Below are positions 32,972 through 42,679 of a stretch of DNA of 64,000 nt, piece after piece. The DNA comes from Methyloligella halotolerans. Its GTDB lineage: Bacteria; Pseudomonadota; Alphaproteobacteria; Rhizobiales; Methyloligellaceae. The number at the start of each line of letters is the position of its first letter. Within the stretch, counting starts at the first letter, position 1. The notes below the pieces were generated by a model. The model searched no databases. It had not been told where the DNA came from and saw nothing but the letters and a program-made list of their open reading frames with translations. The translations under genes and the position numbers were made by a program. The stretch is from contig NZ_MASI01000001.1 of NCBI RefSeq assembly GCF_001708935.1, positions 806,001 to 870,000 on the forward strand, read 5' to 3'.

Positions 32972-34389
32972 TCGGGGGCGTCTCCATCGGAATCGGCGGG
33001 GATGACGTCGTCGATCGCGAGAACGGCGTCGATAAAGGCCTCGCCGCGCTTCTCGAAATTGTCGAACTGATCGTAGGACGCGCAGGCCGGCGACAGGAGA
33101 ACCACCGATTCGTGCGGATTTGCGGCGGCGATGGCATCTTCCGTCGCCTGCTTCAGGGCTTCTTCGAGGGTGCCCGAAATCGTGTGCTCCAGATCGTCGC
33201 CGAGCGCCTTGTCGAAGTCCTCGGCAGCCTCGCCGATGAGATAGGCCTTGTTGATCTTCTCGTAGTAGCGATCCAGCCCCTTCAATCCGCCTTCCTTGGC
33301 CCGTCCGCCGACGATCCAATAGATATTGTCGAGGGCGGCTAGCGCCTTGCCGGCCGCATCGGCGTTGGTCGCCTTGGAATCGTTGATGAAGAGGAGCCGG
33401 CCCAGCTTGCCCACGAGCTGCATGCGGTGGGACAGGCCCGGGAAGGTGCGCAAGCCCAGCTCGACCTCCTGCAAGGTGAGCCCCTGGCTGCGCACGAGCG
33501 CGTAGGCCGCGGCAGCGTTCTGCCAATTATGGACGCCGCGGAGCGCTGATATACCTTCGATGCTGACCTCGTCGCCCCGCTTGTCGTTGCCGATCTCGAA
33601 GAGCTCCGCGTCTTCCGCATAGACGCCCTCGGGGACCTCGTGCTCGGCGCTGATCTGCTTCACGGCGTAGGGCCCGGTCAGGCTCTCGGCAATCTTGCGG
33701 GTCTCCGGATCGTCGACGCCGATCACGGCGGTGTCGCCCTCCCCCATCTTCTCGAAGACCCGCGCCTTGATGGCAGCGTAGTTCTCGAGGCTACCGTGAC
33801 GGTCGAGATGGTCGGGGGTGATATTGAGGAGCGCCGCTGCGTTGGGGTGCAGCGAGGGTGTCAGATCGATCTGGAACGACGATAGCTCCAGCACGTAGAT
33901 CGCATCGTCGGCGAAGGGCTCGAGATCGAGCACCGCCCGGCCGATATTCCCGCCTTCCTGCACGTTGCGGCCCGACTCCCGCAGGAGATGGGCGGTGAGC
34001 GCGGTGGTGGTCGATTTGCCGTTGGTGCCGGTGACGACGATGACCTTGGCATTGCTGCCCTCCGCCTCGCGCTGGCGAAAGAAAAGCTCCGTATCGCCGA
34101 TGATCTCGACCCCGGATTCTTGGGCCTTCTTCACAATCCAATGGGGCGTGGGATGGGTCAGCGGGATGCCCGGCGATAGGATGAGGGCTGCGAACCGCGA
34201 CCAGTCGGCGGTCGAGAGATCGCCGGTCTGGACATTCTGCTCGTCCGCCTTCCAGCGCTTCTCCGGATGATCGTCCCAGGCGAAGACATGGGCTCCGCCC
34301 GTGCTCAGGGCCTTGGCGGCGGCAATGCCGCTCACGCCGAGACCGAAGACCGCGACGTCGCGGCCCGTGAAGATATCGATGGGAATCAT
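32968..34389 (-). CDS. murD: UDP-N-acetylmuramoyl-L-alanine--D-glutamate ligase
   Basis: MurD adds D-glutamate. The 473-residue Mur ligase shows VAVFGLGVSGIAAAKAL near the N-terminus, the ATP loop VIVVTGTNGKSTTTALTAHLL (about 117-137), NITPDHLDRHGS, LPGL-type positions in FPGLSHRMQLV, FINDSKATNADAAGKAL and LLSPACASYDQFDNFEKRGEAF. It starts 9 bp after mraY and overlaps ftsW by 4 bp. Confidence 0.97.
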   Translation of the reverse strand: MIPIDIFTGRDVAVFGLGVSGIAAAKALSTGGAHVFAWDDHPEKRWKADEQNVQTGDLSTADWSRFAALILSPGIPLTHPTPHWIVKKAQESGVEIIGDTELFFRQREAEGSNAKVIVVTGTNGKSTTTALTAHLLRESGRNVQEGGNIGRAVLDLEPFADDAIYVLELSSFQIDLTPSLHPNAAALLNITPDHLDRHGSLENYAAIKARVFEKMGEGDTAVIGVDDPETRKIAESLTGPYAVKQISAEHEVPEGVYAEDAELFEIGNDKRGDEVSIEGISALRGVHNWQNAAAAYALVRSQGLTLQEVELGLRTFPGLSHRMQLVGKLGRLLFINDSKATNADAAGKALAALDNIYWIVGGRAKEGGLKGLDRYYEKINKAYLIGEAAEDFDKALGDDLEHTISGTLEEALKQATEDAIAAANPHESVVLLSPACASYDQFDNFEKRGEAFIDAVLAIDDVIPADSDGDAPE

Positions 34390-34398
34390 TGTTCGACC

Positions 34399-35484
34399 CT
34401 AACGCAATTTGAGCGTCGCGAGACCGGCCATGGCGAGCACGACGGCGATAATCCAGAACCGGATCACGATGGTGGATTCCTTCCACCCCTTCTGCTCGAA
34501 ATGGTGATGGAGGGGGGCCATGCGAAAGACCCGATGGCCGGTCAATTTGTACGACGTGACCTGAACGATCACCGAAACCGCCTCCAGAACGAATAGCCCG
34601 CCGACCACCGCCAGCACGATCTCGTGCTTGATAGCGACCGCCACCGTGCCGATGGCGCCGCCAAGCGCCAGGGAGCCCGTATCGCCCATGAAGATCTGGG
34701 CGGGCGGCGCGTTGAACCATAGGAATCCGAGGCCGGCGCCTACTAGGGCGCCGCACACCACGGCGAGCTCGCCGCTGCCCTGGACGAAGTGGATTTGCAG
34801 ATAGTCGGCGAAGACGGCGTTGCCGACGAGGTAGGCGATGAAGCCGAAGGTCGCGGATGCGATCATCACCGGCACGATGGCGAGCCCGTCGAGGCCGTCG
34901 GTCAGGTTCACGGCATTGCCCGCGCCGACGATGATGAAGGCGCCGAAGGGTACGTAGAACCAGCCGAGATCGATGGTGACGTCCTTCAGGAAGGGGATGG
35001 CCACCTCGTTGGTGAGCGAAGGCGCGGCCAGATAGGAGATGGCGCCGGCGGCGAGAAGCGCCGCGATCCCCTCAATCACCAGCTTGATGCGGCCGCGGAA
35101 GCCCGCGGTCGTCTGGCGGGTGACCTTCAGGTAGTCGTCGTAAAGGCCGACGCCGCCATAGACGAGGGTCAGCAGAAGGACGACCCAGACATAGGAATTG
35201 GCAAGGTCGCACCACAGCAGAATGGAGGCGGTCGCGCCGAACAGGATCATCAGGCCGCCCATGGTCGGCGTGCCCTGCTTCTCCAACAGATGAGTGGCCG
35301 GACCTTCGGAGCGGATCGGTTGCCCCTTGCCCTGGCGGATTCGCAAGGACCGGATGATCGCCGGCCCGAACAGGAAGACGAGCAGAAGCGATGTCAGCAT
35401 CGCAGCGCCCGTGCGGAAGGTGATGTAACGAAAGACGTTGAAGATGCTCAGCTCGTCTGAGAGCGCGAACAACCAGGTCAGCAT
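34399..35484 (-). CDS. mraY: phospho-N-acetylmuramoyl-pentapeptide transferase
   Basis: MraY makes lipid I by moving phospho-MurNAc-pentapeptide onto undecaprenyl phosphate. The 361-residue protein has about ten membrane helices. Its active-site blocks are [17 protein letters not shown], the aspartate-rich [48 protein letters not shown], and the C-terminal [16 protein letters not shown]. Start ATG 35484; it follows murF by 22 bp. Confidence 0.97.
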   Translation of the reverse strand: MLTWLFALSDELSIFNVFRYITFRTGAAMLTSLLLVFLFGPAIIRSLRIRQGKGQPIRSEGPATHLLEKQGTPTMGGLMILFGATASILLWCDLANSYVWVVLLLTLVYGGVGLYDDYLKVTRQTTAGFRGRIKLVIEGIAALLAAGAISYLAAPSLTNEVAIPFLKDVTIDLGWFYVPFGAFIIVGAGNAVNLTDGLDGLAIVPVMIASATFGFIAYLVGNAVFADYLQIHFVQGSGELAVVCGALVGAGLGFLWFNAPPAQIFMGDTGSLALGGAIGTVAVAIKHEIVLAVVGGLFVLEAVSVIVQVTSYKLTGHRVFRMAPLHHHFEQKGWKESTIVIRFWIIAVVLAMAGLATLKLR

Positions 35485-35506
35485 CTTCTATCCCCCCATC
35501 GGCGCG

Positions 35507-36925
35507 TCAGTTGAGTGCGCCGTCCTCCAAATGCCGCTTCAGCTCGGTGACGAGCGGCGCAAGCCTCGCTCCGTAGGAGCCCTTCACCATCACGATGTCG
35601 CCCGGCCGAATCGCATCCAACACGCGCGGCACAAGCTCTCCCGGTTCGCTGGCATAGCCGCCTTTCTTCCCCTCGGGCAAGACGTCGTAAAGCGCAGAGA
35701 TGAGCTCACCGCTGGCAAAGACGATATCGATGCCCGCCTCGTCTATAAACTTTGCCAAGTCCCTGTGAAATGCCTCGGCGCTTTCTCCCAGCTCCAGCAT
35801 GTCGCCGAGCACGGCAATCCGGCGGCCGTAGGCCTCCCGGGGGACGAGGCCGAGGGTTTCGAGCGCGGCGCGCATGGAGGCTGGATTGGCGTTGTAGGCG
35901 TCGTCCACCACGGCCACCTTGCCCTTTGCGCCTTCGAACACCTGCCATTCGCCCCGTCCCGCCTGAGCGCGCCACTGGAGGAGCGCGGCGGCCCCCGCCT
36001 CGATATCGGCGCCAGCGGCTTCCGCCGCGGCCAGCACGGCGAGCGAGTTCTGGACGAGATGGCGCCCGGGGGCGCCGAGCCGGTAGGAATGGGTCTTTCC
36101 CCGAAGGTCGGCTTCGACGGCGGAGCCTTCCGGCGTCAGGGAAACATGAAGTAGGCGGAAATCGGAATTTTCCGCCTCGCCGAAGCTGACGATCGTCGCA
36201 TTCCTGGCTTTGGCCGCCGTCGCAAGACGGTCGAAGAACTCGTTGTCCTTATTGAGAATCGCGGCGCCGCCGAGCTCTAGCCCTTCGAAGATCTCGGCCT
36301 TGGCGTCGGCGATTTCGGCGAGGGAATTGAAATGGCCGATATGGACCGGTGCGACGGTCGTGACGATGGCGATATGAGGCCGGATCATCCGGCTTAGCGG
36401 GGTCAGCTCGCCCGCATGGTTCATGCCCGCCTCGAACACGCCGAACGCGGCGTCCTTGGGCATGTTGGCCAGGGTGAGCGGGACGCCCCAATGATTGTTG
36501 TAGGACTTGGCGGAGGCGTGGACTTTGCCGCTCGGGGCGAGCGCCAGGCGCAGCGCCTCCTTGGTGCCCGTCTTCCCGGCGCTGCCGGTAACGGCGATGA
36601 TCCTGGTGCGGGTCGTGCGGTCGCGGGCTGCGCGTCCCAGGTCCTGCAGAGCTTCGAAGGCATCGGCCACCCGGATCAGCCGTGGATCGCTGCTCTCGTA
36701 GTCCCGATCGACAATGGCACAGGCCGCGCCCGCCTCGAAGGCGGCAGGCACGAATTCGTGTCCGTCGAGGGCAATGCCCCGGATCGCGACGAAGCATTCG
36801 CCCGGCTGCAGCGTGCGGGTGTCGATGGAAACCCCGGCGACGGGTGCTTCGCCATCCTGCGATGCCTCACCCCGAATCGCTTTCGCGATCTCGCCGACGG
36901 TCCAGAGCGGCTCAGCCACGCGCAT
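35507..36925 (-). CDS. murF: UDP-N-acetylmuramoyl-tripeptide--D-alanyl-D-alanine ligase
   Basis: MurF adds the D-Ala-D-Ala dipeptide made by Ddl. The 472-residue protein shows VSIDTRTLQPGECFVAIRG near its start, the ATP loop IIAVTGSAGKTGTKEAL (about 107-123), YNNHWGVPLTLANMP, EAGMNHAGEL, VDDAYNANPASM and VLGDMLELG, ending with VMVKGSYGARL. The listed start is ATG 36925 (MRVAEPLW), overlapping the 3' end of murE by 14 bp. The frame is open to 37105 but the extra residues belong to a murE shadow. Confidence 0.96.
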   Translation of the reverse strand: MRVAEPLWTVGEIAKAIRGEASQDGEAPVAGVSIDTRTLQPGECFVAIRGIALDGHEFVPAAFEAGAACAIVDRDYESSDPRLIRVADAFEALQDLGRAARDRTTRTRIIAVTGSAGKTGTKEALRLALAPSGKVHASAKSYNNHWGVPLTLANMPKDAAFGVFEAGMNHAGELTPLSRMIRPHIAIVTTVAPVHIGHFNSLAEIADAKAEIFEGLELGGAAILNKDNEFFDRLATAAKARNATIVSFGEAENSDFRLLHVSLTPEGSAVEADLRGKTHSYRLGAPGRHLVQNSLAVLAAAEAAGADIEAGAAALLQWRAQAGRGEWQVFEGAKGKVAVVDDAYNANPASMRAALETLGLVPREAYGRRIAVLGDMLELGESAEAFHRDLAKFIDEAGIDIVFASGELISALYDVLPEGKKGGYASEPGELVPRVLDAIRPGDIVMVKGSYGARLAPLVTELKRHLEDGALN

Positions 36926-38381
36926 TCCCTTCCGAGGCGGAAAGCGCTGCAGCGACCGCCTCGTGATCCGAGTACGGGATGATCTGGTTGCCGACGATCT
37001 GACCTGTCTCGTGGCCCTTCCCAGCGACGAGGAGGACGTCCCCCTCCTCCAGATGGGAAATCGCCTCGCCGATGGCCTCGGTCCGGTCGGCGATCTCGAT
37101 GGCACCCGGCGCGTGAGACAGGATCGCCCGGCGGATATCGGCCGCTTCCTCGCTGCGGGGGTTGTCGTCGGTCACGTAGACCTGGTCAGCAAGCTTTGTG
37201 GCCACGGCGCCCATCTGCGGCCGCTTGCCCCTGTCCCGGTCACCGCCGCAGCCGAACACGACCAGCAGCCGGTGGCGCACATAGGGGCGTAGCGCCTCGA
37301 TAGCCTTGGCCAGGGCGTCGGGCGTATGCGCGTAATCGATAAAGATGGGAGCCCCCGCTCCCGTGGTGCCGCCGAGATCGAGGCGGCCTTTCGCGCCTTC
37401 CAGCTCGGACAGCATGGGCAGCACGTCGTCGAGGGGGGCACCGGTGGTCGCCATGACCAGCCCCGCCGCGACCAGGGCGTTGGAGGCCTGGAAGTCCCCG
37501 ACGAGGGGCAAGCGAACCTCGCGGGTCTCGCCTTCGTAGAGCACCTTCAAGGTTTGGGAAAAGCCGTCGGGCACGGCCTCCAGGAGGCGCAGGGTCTTCC
37601 CGCGTTTGCCGACGGAGATCAGATTCAGGCCGCGGGCGATGCATTCGGCGGCGACACGCTCGGCCGCCTCGGAACCGATATCCACCACCGCCGTATCACC
37701 CGGCGCGAGCAAATCCCGGAAAAGACGCAGCTTCTGAGCCAGGTAGTCCTCGAAATTGTGATGATAGTCGAGGTGATCGCGCGTGATGTTGGTGAAGCCG
37801 CCCGCCTTCAGCTTCAAGCCGTCCAGGCGATGCTGCTGGAGGCCATGGCTCGAAGCTTCGATGGCGAGATGGGTCACGCCCTCTCCGGCGAGCTCGCCCA
37901 GGATCCTGTGAAGCTCGATGGGGTCGGGTGTGGTGTGGTTGAGGATGGTCGTGCCCTTCGGGGCGATGACGCCAATGGTGCCGACGCTGGCCGCGTTGAG
38001 ACCGCGGCGCGTCCAGAGCTGGCGCACGAAGGAGGCCACGGACGTCTTGCCGTTGGTACCGGTGACGGCGACTGCGGTCTCCGGCTGGGCGCCGAAGAAG
38101 CGGGAAGCTGCGAGGGCCAGAGTATGGCGCGGCTCCTCCACCTCGATGACGGGAACGCCGACATCGTCGGCTCCGGCGCCTCGCGGCGCAAGAATAGCGG
38201 CCGCACCTCTCGCCGCCGCTTCGCCGATGAACTTGCTGCCGTCGGTCTTCACGCCTGGCAGCGCCGCGAAGAGGAAGCCGGACTGGACGCTTCGGCTGTC
38301 TGCGGAAAGACCGAGGATCGAGATGCCGGCCACGTCTTCGGCCAAGGCCGCATCAGAGCCAATCAACTCGCCAAGCTTCAT
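36912..38381 (-). CDS. murE: UDP-N-acetylmuramoyl-L-alanyl-D-glutamate--2,6-diaminopimelate ligase
   Basis: MurE adds the third stem-peptide residue. The 489-residue protein has LSADSRSVQSGFLFAALPG, the ATP loop VAVTGTNGKTSVASFVRQL (about 107-125), NITRDHLDYHHNFEDY, FIDYAHTPDALAKAI and VTDDNPRSEE. The DNPR sequence is the known specificity mark for meso-diaminopimelate rather than lysine. The start is ATG 38381; the TTG just before it (38384) is also in frame but unlikely. The gap to ftsI is about 100 bp. Confidence 0.97.
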   Translation of the reverse strand: MKLGELIGSDAALAEDVAGISILGLSADSRSVQSGFLFAALPGVKTDGSKFIGEAAARGAAAILAPRGAGADDVGVPVIEVEEPRHTLALAASRFFGAQPETAVAVTGTNGKTSVASFVRQLWTRRGLNAASVGTIGVIAPKGTTILNHTTPDPIELHRILGELAGEGVTHLAIEASSHGLQQHRLDGLKLKAGGFTNITRDHLDYHHNFEDYLAQKLRLFRDLLAPGDTAVVDIGSEAAERVAAECIARGLNLISVGKRGKTLRLLEAVPDGFSQTLKVLYEGETREVRLPLVGDFQASNALVAAGLVMATTGAPLDDVLPMLSELEGAKGRLDLGGTTGAGAPIFIDYAHTPDALAKAIEALRPYVRHRLLVVFGCGGDRDRGKRPQMGAVATKLADQVYVTDDNPRSEEAADIRRAILSHAPGAIEIADRTEAIGEAISHLEEGDVLLVAGKGHETGQIVGNQIIPYSDHEAVAAALSASEGNARG

Positions 38382-38483
38382 CAATGAATATGCCCCATGC
38401 GCTTGCCCGGCTCTTAAGCTCGGAGCCCGGTCGGGCCGCCGGATGGCGGCGTCGGAAGCCTCGCGCCGCCCCCGTTCTTCGCT

Positions 38484-40259
38484 CTAATAGGAGGCCACCA
38501 CGGAATCGTCAAACCCGTGCCTGGGCAAAGAGGCCGCGGCCTTTTCCAGGTCGAGATTCGGCTGCACGCCGAGGATCGGCGCGATCCGGGCGATGACACT
38601 GCCCACGGTCGGTGCGGCGTTGGCGCCGGCCGTGTGCAAGAACTTGCTCTCTTTGACCTTCTGCGGTTCGTCCAGCATCACCAGCACGATATATTCCGGA
38701 GCGTCGGCCGGAAATGTGGCGACAAATGAGTTGAGCAAGGCCGATCGGGCATACTTTCCGTTGACGACCTTCTCCGCCGTGCCCGTCTTGCCGCCGACCC
38801 GATAGCCCTCGGCATTGGCCTGCTTGCCGGTGCCCTCCATGGCATTCAACCGCATGAGGCGGACCATCTGATCGCTCGTGCTCGTCTTCAGCACGCGGGT
38901 GCCGCTCGCCATGCCCTCCGCCCGGCTGCGCGGCAGGAAGGTCGGCTGAACCTTGACGCCGCCATTCACGATCGGGATCGCCGCGGCGGCGAACTGCAGC
39001 GGCGTCACCGACAGACCGTGACCGAACGCGATCGTCATGGTGTTGATCTTCTTCCAGTCCTTCGGGAACAGAGGCGCCGCGGTGGCGCCGATCTCGGTCA
39101 TGGTGGAATTCAGAAGCCCCAGCCTGCGCAGGAAGTCCTGGTGGCGATCGACGCCGACATCCATGGCGATCTTCGCCGCGCCGATGTTGGAGGAATGGGT
39201 GAACACCTCCTCCACGGTGATGGGCCTGTGCAGGCCGTGGAAGTCGCCGATCGAAAAGCGGCCGATTTTGATGGCGTGGGTTGCGTCGTAGACGGAGTGG
39301 ACGGAGCAGATTCCTGCATCCAAACCTGCCGCCACGGTGACCAGCTTGAAGATGGAGCCGAGCTCGTAGACGCCTGCCGTCACCCGGTCGTGGCGATCCT
39401 TGTCGAGTGCCTGCTCCCGGTGATTGGGATCGTAGTCCGGCAGCGAAGCCAGACCGACCACTTCTCCGGAGTGGACATCCAGAACAACGCCCGCGGCGGC
39501 CTTCGCCTTATAAGTCGAGATGGCGTTCTGCAGCTCTTCGTGAAGCACGTGCTGCACACCGAGATCGAGAGACAGGGTGACCGTCTCCTCGCCCGCCGGC
39601 GTTTCGGCGTTCATGAAGGAGAGCTGCGGATTCTGGTCGACGAAGCGTTCCATGCCGGCCAGGCCGTTATTGTCGATATCGACGAAGCCGACCACGTGGG
39701 AGGCGGTGGCGCCGACGGGATAGACGCGGCGGTACTCCTCGACGAATCCGAGGCCGGGAACGCCGAGGGCGTGGATTTCCGCCTGTTGGCTGGGGGTCAG
39801 CTCGCGGCGGATATTGACGAAACGGCCGCCCTTGTTGATGCGCTTACGGATATCGGCGGCATCGATGTCGGGCAGGACCGTGGAGACCTTCTCCACCAGC
39901 TCGTCGGAATCGATCACCCGAAGGGGGTCGGCGAAGAGCGTCGCTCCCTTGATGTCGGTCGCGAGCAGGCGTCCTTTGCGGTCCAGAAGGTCCGGGCGGT
40001 GAACGGTGGTGGTGGTGTCGTAGAAGCCGGGATCGGGCGCGACCTGGAAATTCATGCCCATGGAGACCAGACGCCCGCCAACGAGCATGAAGCCGATCAC
40101 GAAGCCGAGGCAGATGAGCTGGAATCGGCGTCGGCTCCGCGCGATATAGGCCCGCTCGGCGCGCGCGGTGGCGGCGTTCGGCTTGTCGGCCGCACTCGCC
40201 TCCTTCGCCGCATTCGAATCCTGCGCCGCTTGAGCCTGATGGGCCTCCTCGGTCGTCAT
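38484..40259 (-). CDS. ftsI: septal transpeptidase FtsI (PBP3)
   Basis: FtsI is the class B penicillin-binding protein that crosslinks septal peptidoglycan. The 591-residue protein has an Ala- and Gln-rich cytoplasmic start of about 45 residues, one membrane helix (LICLGFVIGFMLVGG, about 48-65), the PBP dimerisation domain, and the transpeptidase domain. There the SxxK motif is ELGSIFKLV, SxN is THSSNIGAAK and KTG is VGGKTGTAEK. Start ATG 40259 lies 19 bp after ftsL. Confidence 0.96.
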   Translation of the reverse strand: MTTEEAHQAQAAQDSNAAKEASAADKPNAATARAERAYIARSRRRFQLICLGFVIGFMLVGGRLVSMGMNFQVAPDPGFYDTTTTVHRPDLLDRKGRLLATDIKGATLFADPLRVIDSDELVEKVSTVLPDIDAADIRKRINKGGRFVNIRRELTPSQQAEIHALGVPGLGFVEEYRRVYPVGATASHVVGFVDIDNNGLAGMERFVDQNPQLSFMNAETPAGEETVTLSLDLGVQHVLHEELQNAISTYKAKAAAGVVLDVHSGEVVGLASLPDYDPNHREQALDKDRHDRVTAGVYELGSIFKLVTVAAGLDAGICSVHSVYDATHAIKIGRFSIGDFHGLHRPITVEEVFTHSSNIGAAKIAMDVGVDRHQDFLRRLGLLNSTMTEIGATAAPLFPKDWKKINTMTIAFGHGLSVTPLQFAAAAIPIVNGGVKVQPTFLPRSRAEGMASGTRVLKTSTSDQMVRLMRLNAMEGTGKQANAEGYRVGGKTGTAEKVVNGKYARSALLNSFVATFPADAPEYIVLVMLDEPQKVKESKFLHTAGANAAPTVGSVIARIAPILGVQPNLDLEKAAASLPRHGFDDSVVASY

Positions 40260-40278
40260 GTCCAGCGCTCTCTCCCTG

Positions 40279-40665
40279 TTATTCGTCGGTGTTCTGCAGC
40301 AGCTTCACGTAAGCCGGCACGTCTCCCGACGCGTCCTCCGGAGAGGCAGCTTCGTCGTCGGGCGAGGAGACCGTCAGCTTGCGGTCGAACTCGCCCTGGG
40401 AAACCGTATCCAGGGTGAGGAGCTGACGCGGGTCGGCCGCGTGCAGGTTGAGGAATTTCTTGGCCAGTCGCTCGATGCGTGCGGGCCGGTTTAGCAAGCT
40501 CCATTCGGCGCGCAGAACGGCAATGGAATCCCGCTCGTCGTCGATCTTCTTGTGAAGGACGGCGATGTCCTGGTCGAGCCCCCTCGCCTCGTACTTCACC
40601 TCGTAGATCACGTAGGCCAAGGCGACGAGGCCGAGCAGCAGACAGATATTGACGAAACGCAGCAT
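40279..40665 (-). CDS. ftsL: cell division protein FtsL
   Basis: A 128-residue bitopic protein in the place always held by ftsL, between rsmH and ftsI. Residues about 4-22 form the membrane helix (LRFVNICLLLGLVALAYVIY). A heptad-like coiled coil follows (ARGLDQDIAVLHKKIDDERDSIAVLRAEWSLLN shows the pattern at 30-62), with the family block NRPARIERLAKKFL. The C-terminal 40 residues are acidic and probably disordered. I prefer ATG 40665 over the in-frame TTG at 40677. FtsL binds FtsB and FtsQ in the periplasm to activate FtsWI. Confidence 0.9.
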   Translation of the reverse strand: MLRFVNICLLLGLVALAYVIYEVKYEARGLDQDIAVLHKKIDDERDSIAVLRAEWSLLNRPARIERLAKKFLNLHAADPRQLLTLDTVSQGEFDRKLTVSSPDDEAASPEDASGDVPAYVKLLQNTDE

Positions 40666-40721
40666 CGGGCGAACCAACCGAACAATTCGAGACGAATTTT
40701 ACCGACCCTAACCCCAAGCCC

Positions 40722-41747
40722 TTAAGCAGGTGTTGCGAGGGCCGGCAAACCAAGTGCGGCAAGATCGACCGGTTGGGCCGGTGCCTGGGTGCGGATCCCG
40801 GCTCTGAGCCGTGCAGAGCGGGACCTGGGATTGTCGCGGATTTCCTGCTTCGAGGGCCCGAGCGGCTTTCTGCCGAGGAGATCGAAACTCGGCGCCGGTC
40901 CCGTCTCGCCGGTATCGGGGAGATGGCGCGAACCTTTCGGCTCCGGCTTGCTTCTCGTAGCGAAGAATCGCTTGGCGATCCTGTCCTCCAGGGAATGGAA
41001 GGTAACGACGACCAGCCTGCCGCCCGGCGCAAGCAGCCGCTCGGCGGCAGCGAGGCCTTCGGCCAGCTCCGCCAGCTCGCTGTTCAGATAGAGGCGCAGG
41101 GCCTGAAACGTCCGGGTGGCCGGGTGCTTCGCCTCATCGCGCTTCCGGCCCAGAACCTTCTCGACAATGTCGGCGAGCTGACCGGTGCGGGTGATCGCGG
41201 CTTCGGCGCGCGCCGCGACGATGGCCTTTGCGATGGCCCGGGAACGGCGCTCTTCTCCAAGCTGGAACAGGATGTCGGCGAGGGTCTTTTCGGATTGCTC
41301 GTTGACGATATCGGCCGCCGTCGGACCCGATGCCCCCATGCGCATATCGAGGGGACCGTCCTGCATGAAGGAGAAGCCGCGCTCGGCTTCGTCGAGCTGC
41401 ATGGAGGATACGCCCAGATCCAGCACGACGCCGTTTACGGCCTTGATATCAAGGGCCTCGGCGATCGCCTCCATCTCGGCGAAGCGGCCGAGGGTAAGCT
41501 TCAGCCGGCCAGGAAACTCTTCCGCGAGCTCCTCTCCGCCGACAACGGCGCGAGGATCGCGATCGATGGCGACGACGCTGCAGTCGGAAGAGTCCAGTAT
41601 CGCGCGGGTATAGCCGCCGGCGCCGAAGGTGCCGTCGATGATCGTTTCACCGCTGGTGGGATTGAGGGTCTCGACCACTTCCGAAAGCATCACGGGAATG
41701 TGGCGAGCCAGTCCGCCAGCGGCTCTATCGCCGCGGCTCGCCATCAT
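40722..41747 (-). CDS. rsmH: 16S rRNA m4C1402 methyltransferase (MraW)
   Basis: RsmH methylates N4 of C1402 in 16S rRNA. The 341-residue protein shows [15 protein letters not shown], the SAM motif [48 protein letters not shown] with [24 protein letters not shown], and [21 protein letters not shown]. The best start is ATG 41747 ([12 protein letters not shown]), overlapping the mraZ stop by 4 bp. The longer frame to 41861 reads through mraZ out of frame. Confidence 0.95.
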   Translation of the reverse strand: MMASRGDRAAGGLARHIPVMLSEVVETLNPTSGETIIDGTFGAGGYTRAILDSSDCSVVAIDRDPRAVVGGEELAEEFPGRLKLTLGRFAEMEAIAEALDIKAVNGVVLDLGVSSMQLDEAERGFSFMQDGPLDMRMGASGPTAADIVNEQSEKTLADILFQLGEERRSRAIAKAIVAARAEAAITRTGQLADIVEKVLGRKRDEAKHPATRTFQALRLYLNSELAELAEGLAAAERLLAPGGRLVVVTFHSLEDRIAKRFFATRSKPEPKGSRHLPDTGETGPAPSFDLLGRKPLGPSKQEIRDNPRSRSARLRAGIRTQAPAQPVDLAALGLPALATPA

Positions 41748-42223
41748 TCCCGTGTACTCGCAGGTCCGCCGTCTTTGTGCCCCGCGCCGAGTAAATTCCG
41801 CAGATCGCGCGCTTGCCGCTGCGACTCCGCCATGTACTCCTTGAACTGGGCCGGCTCCCACATCTGAAATTTGGGACCCATGCCTACGAAGGTAACCGCG
41901 TCCTCGATACCGGCATGCACGCGCAGGCGCTCCGGTATGATGGTGCGACCGTCCCCATCGACAGAGAGTTTGTCACTCGTTCCGTAGAGTGCGGTCGCCA
42001 GGTAATCGTGCTCGTCCGAATACGGCGCGAGCTCGCCGATGAGCTTGTCGATCTGATCGACCAGTCGCTGACCTCCGCCATCGAGCGCGGGCCGGTCGAG
42101 CGACGGGTAGCAGTAAATCCCGTCGAACCCTTCTTGAGCGAGGATGGTGCGGAAGGAGGCAGGAACGGAAACACGCCCCTTGCTGTCGATCCGATTGGTG
42201 AAGGACGAAACAAAACTGTCCAT
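41744..42223 (-). CDS. mraZ: transcriptional regulator MraZ
   Basis: MraZ is a ring-forming DNA-binding protein related to AbrB-fold regulators. It represses its own operon, the division and cell-wall cluster, by binding TGGG-type repeats. The 159-residue protein has two MraZ repeats: [19 protein letters not shown] (about 10-28) and [24 protein letters not shown] (about 83-106), each holding the DxxGR element. The C-terminus is a short charged extension. It is first in the cluster, and the array of ATGGG repeats upstream fits autoregulation. Confidence 0.95.
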   Translation of the reverse strand: MDSFVSSFTNRIDSKGRVSVPASFRTILAQEGFDGIYCYPSLDRPALDGGGQRLVDQIDKLIGELAPYSDEHDYLATALYGTSDKLSVDGDGRTIIPERLRVHAGIEDAVTFVGMGPKFQMWEPAQFKEYMAESQRQARDLRNLLGAGHKDGGPASTRE

Positions 42224-42386
42224 CTCCCCCTCTTGGTCCTCAGCGACGCGGTGACTTCGGGACTTGGAACTGAGCCGAGGTGGGCTACCCGTTTCTGAAG
42301 GCTATGAGAGCTGGGAGGAGCAGCGCGTTCCTCGTGGCCTAAGGATGCTGCCGGCCCCTCCCAACCTCATTACCGAACGGGCAATG

Positions 42387-42431
42387 ATGGGATAGCATGG
42401 GATTTCATGGGCGTCAATGGTAAACGATGGG
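42387..42431. promoter_or_regulatory. MraZ operator candidate: five ATGG(G/T) repeats, 10-bp period
   Basis: On the plus strand ATGGG begins at 42387, 42397, 42407 and 42427, and ATGGT at 42417: five direct repeats spaced exactly 10 bp, one helical turn. MraZ is known to bind short TGGG-type direct repeats upstream of its own gene, and the array overlaps the best promoter there. The repeats read TGGG on the strand opposite mraZ. Confidence 0.7.
42389..42417 (-). promoter_or_regulatory. putative promoter of the mraZ division and cell-wall operon
   Basis: The minus strand reads TTGACG (42412-42417), a 17-bp spacer and TATCCC (42389-42394). The start site would be near 42382, leaving a leader of about 160 nt before mraZ. 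The promoter is overlaid by the 10-bp-period ATGGG array, as expected for a repressed promoter. Confidence 0.5.
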
Positions 42432-42679
42432 TAAATTGCGGATTCTTGCGGGTTCAACGCGGGCGATCTGGCCGCATTCCAATTGGCGGTGCAGCCCCGG
42501 TTTGGTCCAAATGATTTGGCGGGATGAGGCGAACAGGGGTATTGAGGGTCGCTGCCGCTCCCCGAGGATCGGCAATCGAGACTCAATGGCTTCGCAGGGT
42601 GGCTTGCGGACGCAAGCGAACGGGATCGTCACCGACGATTGGACTTTGGCAGGTGAGCACGGCCAAGACGTTTCCAGGC
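42432..42679. other. intergenic stretch between the MraZ operator and the hydrolase gene
   Basis: No reading frame here looks like a gene. The in-frame upstream extension of the hydrolase (to 42524) lacks any family similarity and has no ribosome site. The plus-strand promoter for the hydrolase is presumably here, but no box pair is convincing. Confidence 0.5.

Noticed and set aside
32972-33526. Upstream extension of the ftsW frame
   Set aside because: It overlaps murD, is arginine-rich and lacks FtsW similarity; ATG 32971 has the usual overlap with the murD stop.
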